Assembly: GCA_027605045.1 (NCBI GenBank)
Contig: JAQFWX010000011.1
Location: forward strand, 124,001-188,000
DNA from: Phallus indusiatus
Lineage: Eukaryota; Basidiomycota; Agaricomycetes; Phallales; Phallaceae
Direction: 5' to 3'
Length of the DNA stretch: 64,000 nt
Part shown: positions 46,957 to 58,790 of the stretch, one piece after another
How positions within the stretch are numbered: position 1 is the first letter of the stretch
How the letters are laid out: the number at the start of each line of letters is the position of its first letter
The notes under the pieces: generated by a model
What the model was told of the DNA's origin: nothing
Seen by the model: the letters and a program-made list of their open reading frames with translations, nothing else
The model's database searches: none
Made by a program: the position numbers and the translations under genes

Positions 46957-48208
46957 TTAGGCGGCATCGCAGTTCGGATCAGACATGTTCCAGTGACCCC
47001 ACGTGCCGAGAATACCCTATAGTAGAACCTCAGAATTTTAGGGGAAACGTTTGACGGAGAATGACAAACCTTATTTGAGCATTCTTGAGGCAACTGAGTT
47101 ACGCCTCGTATCTCTAGGGGTGTGGTGGCACAGACGCTTTCCCATTCATCGGGATTGTCGATGTTCAAAATACGAGCAGAGAAACGCTGTAATAGCCCGT
47201 AAAGAGAAAGCTCAGTGAAGTAAGAAGGTTAGTTAACGTACCCTTTCACCAGGTCCTGAATGAATCATTATATAGGATCAATGCGTAGATAATTAGGAAA
47301 GTCTCTACTGACCTGAACAACCCTGAAAATGCGTGTGTATGAATGTTCACGCACTCATCGGAAAATGGTTTGCTGACGTACCTCATCTGTGGCTGAATCC
47401 CAGACGGCTGTACATTCATGTTCATTAAAGTTCACCTCCCATTCACCCATAACATAATTGAAGAAAGGCTATTTGGTTTGGGATTGGTTGGATTAAAGAT
47501 TGGCAGATTGTCCCTCATGTAGTTAATGGATACTTACAGTTAAAGTACATCTGGTGGGATAAAACTGTCTTCCATGCATGTGAAACTCGGTAGTCTCGCA
47601 GGCTTCTCTCCAATAATAATCGGGAGTATATCTGATCAACGTAGCATGATATTGGCCTTTGCAAAGTACGTCAGGGAGAAAACAAGGCACTTGAAAGCAA
47701 AAGCCAACTTACGCACGCCGGGACGCAAACATTGCCCCCTAATGGGTGTACTCCAATCCACACCTTGCTCGTGCCTGCGTTGGATTCTTTCATGACGTCG
47801 GACCCAACTGCCAAGGTGAGGAATTGACCACACGAGGAGGTACATAAAAGTAGACAAAAAAGCTAGAAAGAAAAGAAAACCACAAAAGCTGAATTTTGAC
47901 CTTCGCACCAAGACGGTGTTGACGACGGGAGGCGGGTGGCCGGATATGTGGACCTGGTGATGAATCGGAGTCGTCGGGAAGGTGTGATAGTGCAAACGAG
48001 GTGGCTGAGGAAAGTGACTCAAGGGCTGGTGACTGCATACGCAGATACCGATGCAGTGGCAGGAATCTCTTCTGACATGGTGATGGTCGAAGCCGTGGTG
48101 CCCATGATGACTCTTAGGTTGGTGATGTTGATGATGTTGGTGATGGGAGTGGTGATGACTGGGCGACGCTTGGTACGGCGGCGGAGCGTGGTGGTGGTGT
48201 GAACTCAT
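46957..48208 (-). CDS. His-rich single-pass membrane protein, unknown function
   Basis: Starts MSSHHHHAPPPYQ. The first 50 or so residues hold about 20 histidines in short runs, ending with a Cys cluster (CHCIGICVC). After a Pro/His-rich stretch comes one membrane helix (FCGFLFFLAFLSTFMYLLVW), then a region with conserved-looking Cys and Trp residues, rebuilt from six exons: RQYHATLIRYTPDYY, PFFNYVMGEWEVNF, DEGCSGPGER, RFSARILNID and GILGTWGHWNMSDPNCDAA before the stop at 46957. The layout suggests a type II protein with a metal-binding cytosolic tail and a disulfide-bearing outer domain. I do not recognise the family. The clean splicing over six exons argues that it is a real gene. Confidence 0.78.
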
Positions 48209-48395
48209 GGTTGTGGTTACTATCCAAGTGAGCTCTCCGCAGGCGTTACGGAATTGAGCGCGCACTGAAGCTGTGCATTTGATTGTAAAATTATCAGACT
48301 AAGTATAAGGATGTATCTATGCAGTATGTACTTTGGTAGAATTACATTTTAATTATTAGATCGTACATGAAATGTTCATTACCAGTATGCCTTTG

Positions 48396-49034
48396 CTATG
48401 AAGTCTTTGCCGGTGACAATGTCATCCTGGCAATTCCACCGTCTGCGTCCTGGATCTCAACCTCGATATTGGCAACATCTTCTGGAGATATATCGTTGGT
48501 ATCATTGTCGTCGATTGTTTCGACGTCCTTTTTCTCCGATTTTTCTTCATCGTCTAACTGCATCTGGCTAATAAGCCATTGTGCCCCTTCTTCCCAATCC
48601 GACAATTCAGCCTCTGCTAGTGGACTGTGGCCGGCCAAATTCTTGCAGTTAATCAGCAGGGCACCTGGTCCGCCTGGATGCTGAACAAGCTTCTTGACTA
48701 CAGACAAGTATTTGTTGAGAGTAGCCCAGTGCAGCGGTGTCGATCCGGCATTATTCGCGCTCATCAGAAAGGAAGCAGACGACATTGGGAGCAAATAATC
48801 AAGAACATCTGTTTAATATATACAATCATCGTGATTCCAAATCTATAAAGGAATGTCAAACTACTCACCATCATGTCCGTTGGCACAGACCATGTGCAAT
48901 GCTGTGTTGCCATTCCCATCCCTTGCAGCTTCCAGACTTGACATGCCAAATTTATTGACAAACTGCTGTACATCTTCCAAATCGCCATATCGACAAGACA
49001 ACAACAGGTCTTCTCTGTCGTCTTCGGTGGCCAT
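48396..49034 (-). CDS. YAR1: Ankyrin repeat protein (YAR1-like)
   Basis: Two exons (49034-48869 and 48808-48396) give 192 residues, close to yeast Yar1 (200), the chaperone that binds ribosomal protein uS3 during 40S assembly. Seen: MATEDDREDLLLSCRYGDLEDV, the first ankyrin repeat (DGNGNTALHMVCANGHD) and the second (NNAGSTPLHWATLNKYLSVVKKL), followed by NLAGHSPLAEAEL, an acidic stretch and a short end. The two-repeat layout with a conserved N-terminus and acidic C-terminus fits Yar1. Assignment is by architecture and length. Confidence 0.83.
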
Positions 49035-49397
49035 CGCTGAGGGTGTTCGGAACGGCTAGGTGCTGACTCAGCACATGCTCCTCGGAGGTCCGCCCAGTGC
49101 GAAGCTACTGCAATATCTCAATACATACATAGCGCCATAGGTGTTGCACCATCTACATCAAATCTTATGATGCCACTTGATTCTGTATACCAGGTTCAAG
49201 AAAATCAAGCAAGAATGGCTGTGGTTTGTCCTGGCCGGTCATGTAACCCGGAGTGGTTTCCTTATTAGTAGTCTCTTCGTTCCCAGCTCTCTCCTTGCTT
49301 TCCTCTCTCCACTTCGTTTAGTTTCCATTCAACACTCCTTCTTACGTGTGTGCAAGTTTTTTCTGTCTTCGGCTAGGCTTTTCCGGGGAACAAAAGA
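49035..49397. other. Divergent promoter region
   Basis: About 360 bases between two divergent starts; no gene seen. Confidence 0.5.
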
Positions 49398-51604
49398 ATG
49401 TCGCATCTTTCACCATGTGTCTTTTTACTTTGGTCCGTTCTGTCGGTCTGCTTGACGGGCTTTTTCATTTATCACGTATGCTGTTCATTTTTTATTTGAA
49501 ATAATCAAGCAGCAAGCAAGCTAACCGAACTTTTAGATTTGGAAATACGATCAATTTCGCTGCCTCAACTTTTGGAGAGCACGGAAAGCCGCGTTCAAAC
49601 GTTTCATGACAGTACGAGGACTTTGCTGACGCTGACACTTCCTCTCGTTCTCACTAATTGGAAAATGATAGTACTCATATATCCTCGTCATTCCTGTCCT
49701 GCTTATATACATGTTCAGTTTTGCCGCTATCAAATACGCCGAAGGATGGATAGCTCTTCCAAATGGGCAAGGTATATATCATGTCGCCTAGAGAGATATG
49801 CTTCAAGTACTAAAAACATCGAACAGTATTTCCCAAGCCATTTCAGTTGTGGACAGAAAGACATAGGTCACTTTATTTCCCTCTCAATGTCTTATGGACA
49901 CTATCCTGGGTTTCTGAGTCGTACGTGGTACTGAAATGTCTGACAACTTCAGAACTGATATCATCTAACTAGCACGACTCACCTTGAAGGTTTGTTCCAA
50001 TACAATCGGAAATCAGCACTGATATTGATACTATTCCAGAACTTTTCTTCTGGCTGTACTTGATTCACTCGGGCTCAACGCCGAAGCCGTGGTTCAAGTC
50101 AATTTACTTCCGACTATGGCTTGGAGGTGTCGTTTCCTCGACAATCATATTGCTCGCAGTCACCATATCTACTAAAGCCGATCCACTCAGAGTGAGTTCT
50201 TATCTAATTCCTAGTAACTCATACCTGACGACCTCTCTCAAAGAATGAGGCCTCTATGCAACTGGCCGGCTCCTTAATTGGTCTGTTGATCACACTTGGT
50301 TTCCTGCCCGTCCTGTAAGAATAAGAAAAAACAAAGGTTATCAAAATAGACGTTCCGTTGACTCCATTTTTCAGATGGGTTTTCCCTAATTTCATCAGAT
50401 CAGTGGTATGTTTGGCAAAGATTTCCCACAACTGATGATGGAATTTAAATTTTGATAAACATTATCTGTTTAGCGAGCTGAAGGAGGTGATTTAGAAGCT
50501 ATCATTCGCCTCGCCAAGTTTCACGATCTCAACGTTCGTATCCAATCTCTCTGATATAACTTTCACATGCTTATCCTTTGACCAATCATAATTTAGATCA
50601 TACGAACCATTTTTCGCTTCATTTTTATTATCCCGGTGTTGATGCTTTCAATTGATGGTATGACACCTCATACGCACGAGCTAAACACGGTTCTCGTTTC
50701 AGCAGGTACTTGGATACAGACTTCCTCTGTTTAAGCGATATTGGGTACTGACATATACTTTTAGATCTTTTATCCATAGTATCCGGGATAGGCTGCATAA
50801 TTCAATCCGCAATCACACTCGTTGTACGTTCAATAACTAGGTACCCGTATGAATAGCTCAACTGACTTCTCATGGTTGTCTTTCCCCCCGCTTAGATCTT
50901 CTTCCCTAGAAACGTGGAACTCGAAACTCAGAGATGGCTGGATCCCCAATCCAGCTCCCGATCTCGTTCCCGTTCCCAATCACACTCTTATTCCCAGCGT
51001 TCCTCAAAAAGATTTTTACCAGGCAGCCGAAGCACAATACAAGTACTACCTTCCCAGGGAGCCAAAATTGCCTTAACGGACTCGCCAGAACAATCTAAAG
51101 CCGATCTGACCATTACTCCCGCGCCTGCGCCAGGACAAAGAAAAGGTCAGGAAAATAAAACATACACAATCCCGCTATACACAATGGATCCTTCTCCGCT
51201 CTCTCCCAGCCCACTATCTCCCAGTCAAATGTCAGACTATCCACCCCATCCGTACAGTTCTGGTTATAATCGGCACAGACCTGACGAATACTATCATGAT
51301 ACACCGTCGCCGCACCATAATAAGGCGAACAACAACGCCGGAAGTCACGGCGTAAACCGATATAACTCTGGAGTTGTCCAATCGGCGTTAACGGAAGCTA
51401 ACATGAGAATCTTTGAAGGCACTATAGGACGGGTCAACCCCATGGCGTTGTATTTCACGTCGCCTATCGGTATGTATAATTGTATCCTTTAATTACTTCT
51501 GCGTGCCAACTTCTAATGACTTTTTTTTTTCTCTCACCCGAGCAGATATTTATGATGAAGGGCACACAGCCCCCGTTCGAAGACGGCGCATGGCTTATCC
51601 TTAA
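49398..51604 (+). CDS. Multi-pass membrane protein, unknown function
   Basis: Starts MSHLSPCVFLLWSVLSVCL. Seven or eight hydrophobic segments follow, rebuilt from about eleven exons: SYILVIPVLLIYMFSF, SLYFPLNVLWTLSWVSE, ELFFWLYLIHSGSTP, LWLGGVVSSTIILLAVTI, LAGSLIGLLITLGFLPVLW, IIRTIFRFIFIIPVLML and LLSIVSGIGCIIQSAI. A long cytosolic C-terminus rich in Ser, Pro, Asn and His ends EGHTAPVRRRRMAYP. The helix count plus long Ser-rich tail resembles fungal G-protein-coupled receptor architecture, but I see no diagnostic motif, so this is only a possibility. Exon 5 joins through an AG at about 49827 (VFPKPFQLWTERH), which solves the phase. Confidence 0.8.
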
Positions 51605-51855
51605 TATACGTTCTTGGTTGTATATCGTCTTGTACCAGTACAGTAAACAATGGAGCATTACTTTCTTTACTTCTTAACATTCTTTTTTATTGTTCCGTTA
51701 ATTATTATTGTCATCCATTGTGTATTTACATGAATGTCATGTATCATCCTTTTTTTCCTGTCCCGATAAGGAATAAATAATATTATCATTAGAACATCAT
51801 TTCAACAACAGCATCAACATCGACTTTGACAATTCTTCTTTTTTTGTGGGTTTTT

Positions 51856-54352
51856 TTAAAGTTTGGCATTAATGTCCGTCATGGGATCTTCGTAGAGCAT
51901 GCGCATCTCTCGGAAACTTTCTACCAAGGCTTCTTTGAACCTCTCAGTTGACGTCAACTGGCATGAACGTTTACTTTCAACGCCGAAGTTCATATCATCA
52001 CGATTAATGACATCTATATCAAAAAGGCCATTCGTCAATCGCGTGCTTTTTGCTTTTCTTTCCCGTTTCAATACGTACATTGAATGCCATATCCGTCCGG
52101 ATAAGGTGTTCCGAATCTTAATAAACGCGCATGGAGTCAATAACCGAAGGCAAGACCGACAGAGAGAGAAAAAAACACGGTATACTCACCCAGTCCCTTC
52201 AAATCGTTCACCCTTATACAACCCACTCGTACTCAGCCTCCAATTCTCACTCCGCTTGAACAGAGGATCTTCAAAAAGCTTTGCACTCTCGCCTGGTTGC
52301 ATAAGAAGACGAAGGCCTAACAAGTGTCTGTCGACACCGCGACCTTTAATAGCATCACGTGTCGAGCTGTTATGAGCTTTTGTCGCTTCCTGTAATCGAC
52401 GAAGTCGAGTGGATTTCTGAGAGAAAAGATATGAGAGGTATGTTTTACAAAGACACCCCCATGACATACCGAACAACTAGGATCAACCATTGCCCGAACA
52501 AACTGCCAGCTCTCGGTACTAAAAGTTCGAATAACTTCTGTACGTCCATTGATGAAGATTTGCGTAGTAGCGGTCTCATAAGTAGCGGTGAAATCGCCTT
52601 GGGCTTTATGCCAAGCTAACTGCATGGCCATCTGTGCAAACGCATCCGGTGATTGCTGGGCTAGAAGAAAGAATCATTGGAAGTCAGGAAAATACATCCA
52701 AAAAAATAGATTTAGAAGCTTCTGACCTATGTCCTTTATCCAACCAAACCCAAAATCTTTGAAGATCAGCATACTAGCATCAGAATCTTCACAGATTAGT
52801 CTAGCCTGTTCTTCAGCTAGAATACATTCCCTTCTAATGAAATCATCAACAACCCAATCAAGTCTAATAACCCCGCTCATCGAAACAGAAACAGGCGTGC
52901 TTCCCAAGTCCTGAGGGAAATGCGTGGTATTGATATGTTCGCCAAGACAGTAATGTAAGAGTGCTCCGACGACTAAACCATCACATGGAGAGTGTTCGCC
53001 CAATGCACCAGCACGACCGGAGGATTCAACGATGAGGCTGACACATTTGTCGTACCATCTGTTACGACCGTTTAGACCCGACGAACAGTTTTTGACGTGT
53101 GCGTCGAGATCGGCATCTTTGAACGGAGCTGGCAGGTCAGATGTGGATGGTGTGAGGGTATAATCGTCCAAAGATAAGACCATAATCGAGTTTTCAATAT
53201 ATCGCAGTGTTTCGAGATTCCGCGGGGACAAGTCTACCAAATGTCGTCTTGCCTAAGAAAGAAGTGTCATTCTTCTTCATTTCCAGTGTTTAATACAACG
53301 TAAGACGTACCTGAGCCCAAGAATCACGGGCGTGTGTTGTCAAAATTCCAACGGGGACAGCGTGGAGACCTTCATGATACCGCCAGTTGGCATCATGAAC
53401 AGCATTCCGTATTCTCCACTCAACTTCAGCAACTGGTAGAGGCAAATCATTTTCGTCTAGCACTTCTACGGCGTAAAGCCAATCCTTGAGCATGAGAATG
53501 ATATTTCGGGACATCGGACTGCCGCGTAATGGTAACGGAGCGAGCTGGTCGCATTCTAACTGGGGTATACGGCATCTGTGAAATGGCATCTGCAGAGGCA
53601 CAGCTTCTGCGAGATTCCTGGCTTTCGTGTTTAATACGTTTGCGAGGTGATTGTTTATGGCTTTTCTAGAACAAAACAATAAATGAGGTTGTAGAACGAA
53701 ACCGGGACAAATAGCTCAGAAACGAACTGCTCTAAATCATTGCGGTATAATAAAGCTTTATGGACAAGCCACGCAGCACGTCTGATTTGCCAAAAGGTAA
53801 AAAGACGGGGTTCAACCGTAAGTTTGGGGATCGTAAAGTCCGGCTGGAAAAGACACCACCAGTTCGAGTTGATGAGAAGGGAAGAACGTGAAGTAAGATA
53901 GGCGACTTTCATCCAAAAATTGTCGTCCAGCCAGTTATGGGGGGATGCTTTATCCAAGGCTGTATTTCAGAATATAATTTTCAGATCATACGCCCAACGT
54001 TTAGCCCGACGAGAACCTTTTACCTACCAACAAGGCGCTCTTGAAGAATGCTCCCGATGCCATTCTCGAACTCTTTCGCCCACTGTACACGTTTCTCTCT
54101 TTCAGCAGCTGCAGAAGGACCACCTTTACGTTCGTCTTCGAGCAAAAACGGGTTGAGAGAGTTTAAATATTTTGACAAAGTGTTTTCTAGAGAAAGAACG
54201 GGGAGACGACGAGACGACGAGGAAGAAGCCATGGTACGAAGTTGAGTGCCCCGGGACTGGCACAAACTATTTGAAGAGCTCAAAACGAAACGCGCAAAGG
54301 GGCTGCGCGCTGTCAACCTTGTGCACCTGGAGAAATAAGAATAAGAATACAT
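51856..54352 (-). CDS. CAT2: Carnitine O-acetyltransferase (dual-targeted form)
   Basis: Transfers acetyl groups between CoA and carnitine in mitochondria and peroxisomes. Seen in order: RLPVLSLENTLSKYLNSLNP, NWLDDNFWMKVAYL, NSNWWCLFQPD, RRAAWLVHKALLYR, MPFHRCRIPQLECDQL, ILTTHARDSWAQ, NLETLRYIENSIMVL, GRNRWYDKCVSLIV, GEHSPCDGLVVG with the His and Asp of the active-site region, MAMQLAWHKAQGDFTATYE, RTEVIRTFSTESWQFV, KGRGVDRHLLGLRLLM and MNFGVESK. The C-terminus is AKL, a peroxisomal PTS1. Two ATGs fit: 54352, giving an Arg/Ser-rich acid-free leader (MYSYSYFSRCTRLTARSP) typical of mitochondrial presequences, and 54232 (MASSSSSRRLP) for a peroxisomal form. Roughly six introns of about 50-60 nt are needed. 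Confidence 0.9.
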
Positions 54353-54910
54353 CCAAGCATGGTAACTACCCCCAACTTGTGAATAGAACAGGCTGACGTA
54401 ATAACGCCGCGCCGGGTCCACCTCCAAGTCGTACCATGAGTCAAAGAATACAAAAAATCAACATGTTGCAAATTAGTGAGCTTCTTGGTTCAATAATATC
54501 ATATTAATCGTAACTGTAACGTTATTGTTGTTCTGCGTGCGCTGTGCAGCGTGGAGTGGAGTCTGCAGCGTGTATGGCAGTCGACGTTGACTAATCAAGT
54601 TGGCATTGGCAATCATGGTGTGCCAAGGTTCACCTCAACTGCCCTGAATGACCTCTTATTTGAATTAGACATGGCTTTTTTCGTAGCGCCAGACGGTTTT
54701 TCTTGGTCTGAAAAAAAAATAAAAAAAATCTTCTCTTGTCTGAAAACAAGGCACTCCATTCCTAGTAACTTTGAAATCAGATTCACAAAAGGATATCAAT
54801 CTCATGTCACTCCTGTCCTTCATTTATATTAATGGTAAATTGATGATGCGAATAATGGTACAAAGGCACTGTAACAAATATCTTTAGATCTCATTTCGGT
54901 CAGCTTTCAC
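54353..54910. other. Intergenic region, no supported gene
   Basis: About 560 bases; A-rich run at about 54709-54727. No gene seen. Confidence 0.5.
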
Positions 54911-55480
54911 CTATAAATCCACATTGATTAGTCGAATCGAATCTGGGTGTAATAAACTAGAAGAAAACAAGATTCTCACATCTTCTTCGCTTCTCGTCAT
55001 TTTCCTCTTCTCGTCACGAATGTGGACTTCTTTCACCTCGGATTGGTCGGACGTTGTTTCACCAGCCGAACTCGTTTTCAAAGGCCCTTCAACCTCGTCT
55101 TTCTCATACAATGCTTCTTCGCGATTGTTGACTTTTATTTTCGCCTTCGCTCCATATCTTTGATTGAGTCGGTTCAAAGTCTTCTTGACCAGCTCAGGGC
55201 CTGGCGGTCCCGGGTCTCCGTACTTGTCAGCCTAAAATCAAAATGAGAAGGGGGAAAAGATTAGATGATGATGGTGTCGTCGACCTTGACATGTGCCTCG
55301 GATGCAGATGCGAGATATTCGTTCCACCCAGGAGCACCTTGTTCATGGGGTGTGGATGTTAAGTGCTGTTCCTTTTTCAAATTGCGATGTTTTTCAGTTT
55401 CAAGAAGCTAGCAGACTTGTTCAACCAGAGAAGATAAAAAACGAGGCTGTCGAGAAAATATACCTCTGGGTCGCCATCAT
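54911..55480 (-). CDS. Small conserved protein, unknown function
   Basis: Three parts are visible: ETEKHRNLKKEQHLTSTPHE followed by GAPGWNEYLASASEAHVK, then across a short intron ADKYGDPGPPGPELVKKT and LNRLNQRYGAKAKIKV, then an acidic/Lys tail with the stop at 54911. The APGWNE-LAS-SEA-VKAD arrangement is one I associate with small conserved fungal proteins, but I cannot give a function. The start is not settled: ATGs at 55480 and 55477 lie just after a TATATATA element at about 55492, but the first intron phase does not join cleanly to the LETEKH frame. Confidence 0.5.
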
Positions 55481-55913
55481 GGACTGAACTGTATATATAA
55501 CAAAGTAAATGAGATTCTAGACGTCGTTAGACACAAAGCGAAAGTACACGCCTTCCTGTGGAATATTGCTGCTGAGCCACACGGTATCTAAGTGCAGTAG
55601 ATGCTCTCAAAGGAGCGCGTCGTATAATGGTGGGAAGCATAGCAGTGAGAGGAGTGGAACAACATTTGATTCACATTTCCTGCGGCCTTTTTTAATGGTT
55701 TACCAAGATCGAGTATGACGTCGTTTTCGTGGAAGACCCGAACCTGCTTATCTCTCATGCAATAAGCGCTCAGCAAGTGGGGGAGGAGACCAGTTATTTA
55801 CGTAATTCATACTCCGCTCCAAACCGTCGACCTTCAACAGGCCAAAGGGAACTTTTTTTTGAAACTAGCCAAAAGACCAACGACCTGTTGACGATCTCTT
55901 TTTTTCATTTGAA
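55481..55913. other. Promoter region of PP2A catalytic subunit gene
   Basis: About 430 bases between divergent genes, with pyrimidine-rich runs just before the PP2A start. No gene seen. Confidence 0.5.
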
Positions 55914-57210
55914 ATGGCTGATCCTTCCGAATTAGATGCATGGATAGCTCAATTGAGTCAGTGCAAACAACTCCGGGAATCAGACGTAAAGATACTATGC
56001 GACAAGGTGACACTTCTCTATCCTACGCAAACAATATACTCAGAAAAAACGTGTTCATTCCTTTTATATAGACAAGGGAAATTCTTATGGAAGAGTCAAA
56101 TGTACAACCTGTAAGATGTCCTGTCACAGTTTGTGGTGATATACACGGTCAATTTGTACGTACAACCCATTAAATTATCACCATCGCCACTTGACCCAGG
56201 CGATTGTTTCTTCGTAGCACGACCTCTCAGAGCTCTTCCGGATTGGAGGAAACTCACCCGATACCAACTATCTATTCATGGGCGATTACGTTGATCGTGG
56301 ATACTACTCAGTGGAAACAGTTTCGCTTCTTGTAGCGCTTAAACTGCGGTATCGAGACCGCATTACCATCCTTCGAGGCAACCACGAAAGCCGACAGATT
56401 ACCCAAGTTTATGGCTTTTACGACGAATGTTTAAGAAAATACGGAAACGCTACCGTTTGGCGGCACTTTACTGATCTCTTTGATTACCTTCCTTTAACCG
56501 CGTTGATTGACAATCAAGTATGTGGTTCGTTTTCTTTGGAACTTTAGTGTCTCGCTGACGTTGGATGCCTAGATTTTCTGCTTGCATGGCGGTCTTTCGC
56601 CATCTATCGATACCTTGGATCATGTTCGTGCCATTGAGCGAGTACAAGAGGTACCGCACGAAGGACCCATGTGCGACCTATTATGGTCTGACCCGGACGA
56701 TCGTTGTGGTTGGGGTATCTCACCACGTGGTGCAGGTTATACCTTTGGACAGGACATATCGGAAGCCTTCAACCACAATAACGGATTAACGTTGATAGCG
56801 AGAGCGCATCAGCTTGTAATGGAAGGTCAGAGCCGTTCCTTATAACTATCATCATCCCTTCCTTGTTTCGTTGCTGAGCAACGTTTACACAATTTAGGCT
56901 ACAACTGGAGTCAAGACCGAAACGTGGTAACAATATTCAGTGCACCTAATTACTGCTATAGATGTGGCAATCAGGCTGCGATTATGGAGATTGACGAAAA
57001 ACTATCTTACAGCTTGTACGTCCTTTTTTCGTTCGCTGATAAGCTGAATTAGATCCTCAGCGCTTCATATCGTAGCCTGCAATTCGACCCTGCACCACGA
57101 GCGGGTGAGCCACTCGTGTCGCGGCGTGTACCCGATTATTTCCTGGTGCGTTACTAGATTATTGGCTCAACACTAACGTGACTCTCACTCTTTTTCTCAT
57201 CTCATAGTGA
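55914..57210 (+). CDS. PPH21: Serine/threonine protein phosphatase PP2A catalytic subunit
   Basis: Metal-dependent phosphatase that works with scaffold and regulatory subunits in cell-cycle and nutrient signalling. Metal-binding and catalytic motifs are all present: [47 protein letters not shown] and [12 protein letters not shown], then [12 protein letters not shown] and FLQFDPAP. Seven exons, for example [20 protein letters not shown]...CDK joined to [14 protein letters not shown]. The strictly conserved C-terminus DYFL is reached only if the last intron (57146-57207, GTGCGT...ATAG) is removed, which leaves TGA alone in the final exon. Without this splice the protein would end DYFLVRY. DYFL carries the tyrosine and the C-terminal leucine that is carboxymethylated. 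Total about 307 residues, normal for the family. Confidence 0.95.
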
Positions 57211-58339
57211 CATATACCACTTAGCACCACCTTAACTTACCTATCTGTACATTCTTTTCCTATTCCGTTATCGGTTCGAACTCACCCTGCTACTTCCCCG
57301 CTACCCCTTCCACACTCGGCCTCTAAAATTTATTTACATCCCGCATTTTTACGTTTCACGTACTGGACATGCAACAAGTAGATACTACTGAGGAAGAGAA
57401 AGAATGAAAGAATAAAATTACTATTATTTATTATCTGTCTGGATTGAACCCGTTTTAACCCCTAGCAAGGATGCCGCTCTCGGCAACCTGAATTTATGTC
57501 CCGGACTTTCAAACCCCAATTGCCTCAGTATAAACACAGGAGTCGAATGAATCGTTTTCTTTTCCTTCAAGTCTACGATGGCTAATCAAAATCCTCCATC
57601 TCGGACGTTATTTATAACACTCCATACACAACGACAACAGCTGTGTCGTTTCTGATGAATGTCTCCTACATAATCTCATCCAGATTCCATTATCCTCTAC
57701 TTGCTTAAAAGAGCTTGGAAGACGGGACGAATACATACGGCATTCACCGCCAGAGAGTGCTGTTAAGGAAGTCTTAAAAGCGCTACCCTCCTCCCACCTC
57801 CACCACCCTCAGATACACCACCTAATGATTCATCAGTTTTCATATATGATATTTCTCACCAGACTGATCCCGCGCTAGGTCAAGTTCTGCTCTCCTGATG
57901 CCCCCTCCTACCCCTACAACCGTGGCTGCAACGGCGTTCGGCGCAACCGCATCGTACGCTCCCTCTGAAGCTTTAACAACTATGAACCAGACTGATCAGG
58001 ACTGATCCCGCGCTAGGTCCACTGTCCCGACCTCCGAGCCTGCTCTCCCGGTGTACGTCAGTCTTCATATTGAATTTATGACTAGTTTGATTTTGAACTG
58101 CCATGTATTTACTGTGACACCTAGTGATGAACCTACTACACTTAACCAATAGTTATTTTTTCTCTACCAGTCAAAGGTATTTTTAATCCACTCTTGTGAT
58201 TTACTGAGTTTTTTCTTAGGTAATTGTCATCAATAGAATACAATGTCATGGGGAGATGACCTTTTGATATCGCTGTGTGAATGTCATGTATGCAGTATTA
58301 TAGTAAAATAAATTCTGAGCCAAAAAAATACTAGATATG
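57211..58339. other. Intergenic region with direct repeats
   Basis: About 1.1 kb. It holds the PP2A 3' UTR, a C-rich stretch at 57786-57830 and the direct repeats listed separately. A short Pro/Thr/Ala-rich frame (MPPPTPTTVAATAFG...) at 57898-58005 sits between the repeats but is too short to call. Confidence 0.45.
57863..58019. repeat. Direct repeats of 19 bases, 138 bases apart
   Basis: ACTGATCCCGCGCTAGGTC occurs at 57863-57881 and 58001-58019. The shorter string ACCAGACTGATC occurs at 57859-57870 and 57987-57998, just before the second copy. Both are GC-rich against an AT-rich background. Confidence 0.8.
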
Positions 58340-58790
58340 CATTTCAGAGAAGATACGTTAACACTCTGATGGTACCCTGACAAGTAATTTTCTGATACCA
58401 GGCTCAGTTCTGGCATTGTGTCCCGCATCCGGAACGACATGGAACTCTTGTATCTCCGGCCAAACCTTTTTGAGTGCATACGCAGTTGTAGCCTGGAAAT
58501 TATTGTTAAGGTAGTGTTTATATTTATATGAGATATGAGAAATATATCACTGGCATACTGGACAAACAATATCATATCTGAGAATCAAGGCTTTAATTCA
58601 AAAAAGTCGACCATCAAATTATTGCTCAATCGCACTCACCGTCCTTGAACAACAACAGTGGGTATGTGTCGGACTATTACCACCAGTTGAACAAAATATT
58701 CAACAACACAATGACGTTTTTATCAATCTCCTATCTCTCGAGTATTTGCCCATCTCGAAGCCAACCCTAACGCAAATACATTAAAAGCAT
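58340..58790 (-). pseudogene. Decayed inverted copy of the iminopeptidase 3' half
   Basis: On the minus strand this matches the region of the proline iminopeptidase gene covering its last exons and introns: 'ttggcttcgagatgggcaaa', then 'atgatattgtttgtccagta' (YDIVCP), then 'gcctacaactgcgtatgca' type sequence and FHVVPDAGH-like codons. The frame is broken several times and the rest of the gene is absent. It is inverted relative to the intact gene about 2 kb to the right. Confidence 0.72.

Noticed and set aside
47936..48202. Plus-strand frame rich in Met and Val
   Set aside because: Antisense of the His-rich coding repeat (CAC/CAT codons read as GTG/ATG).
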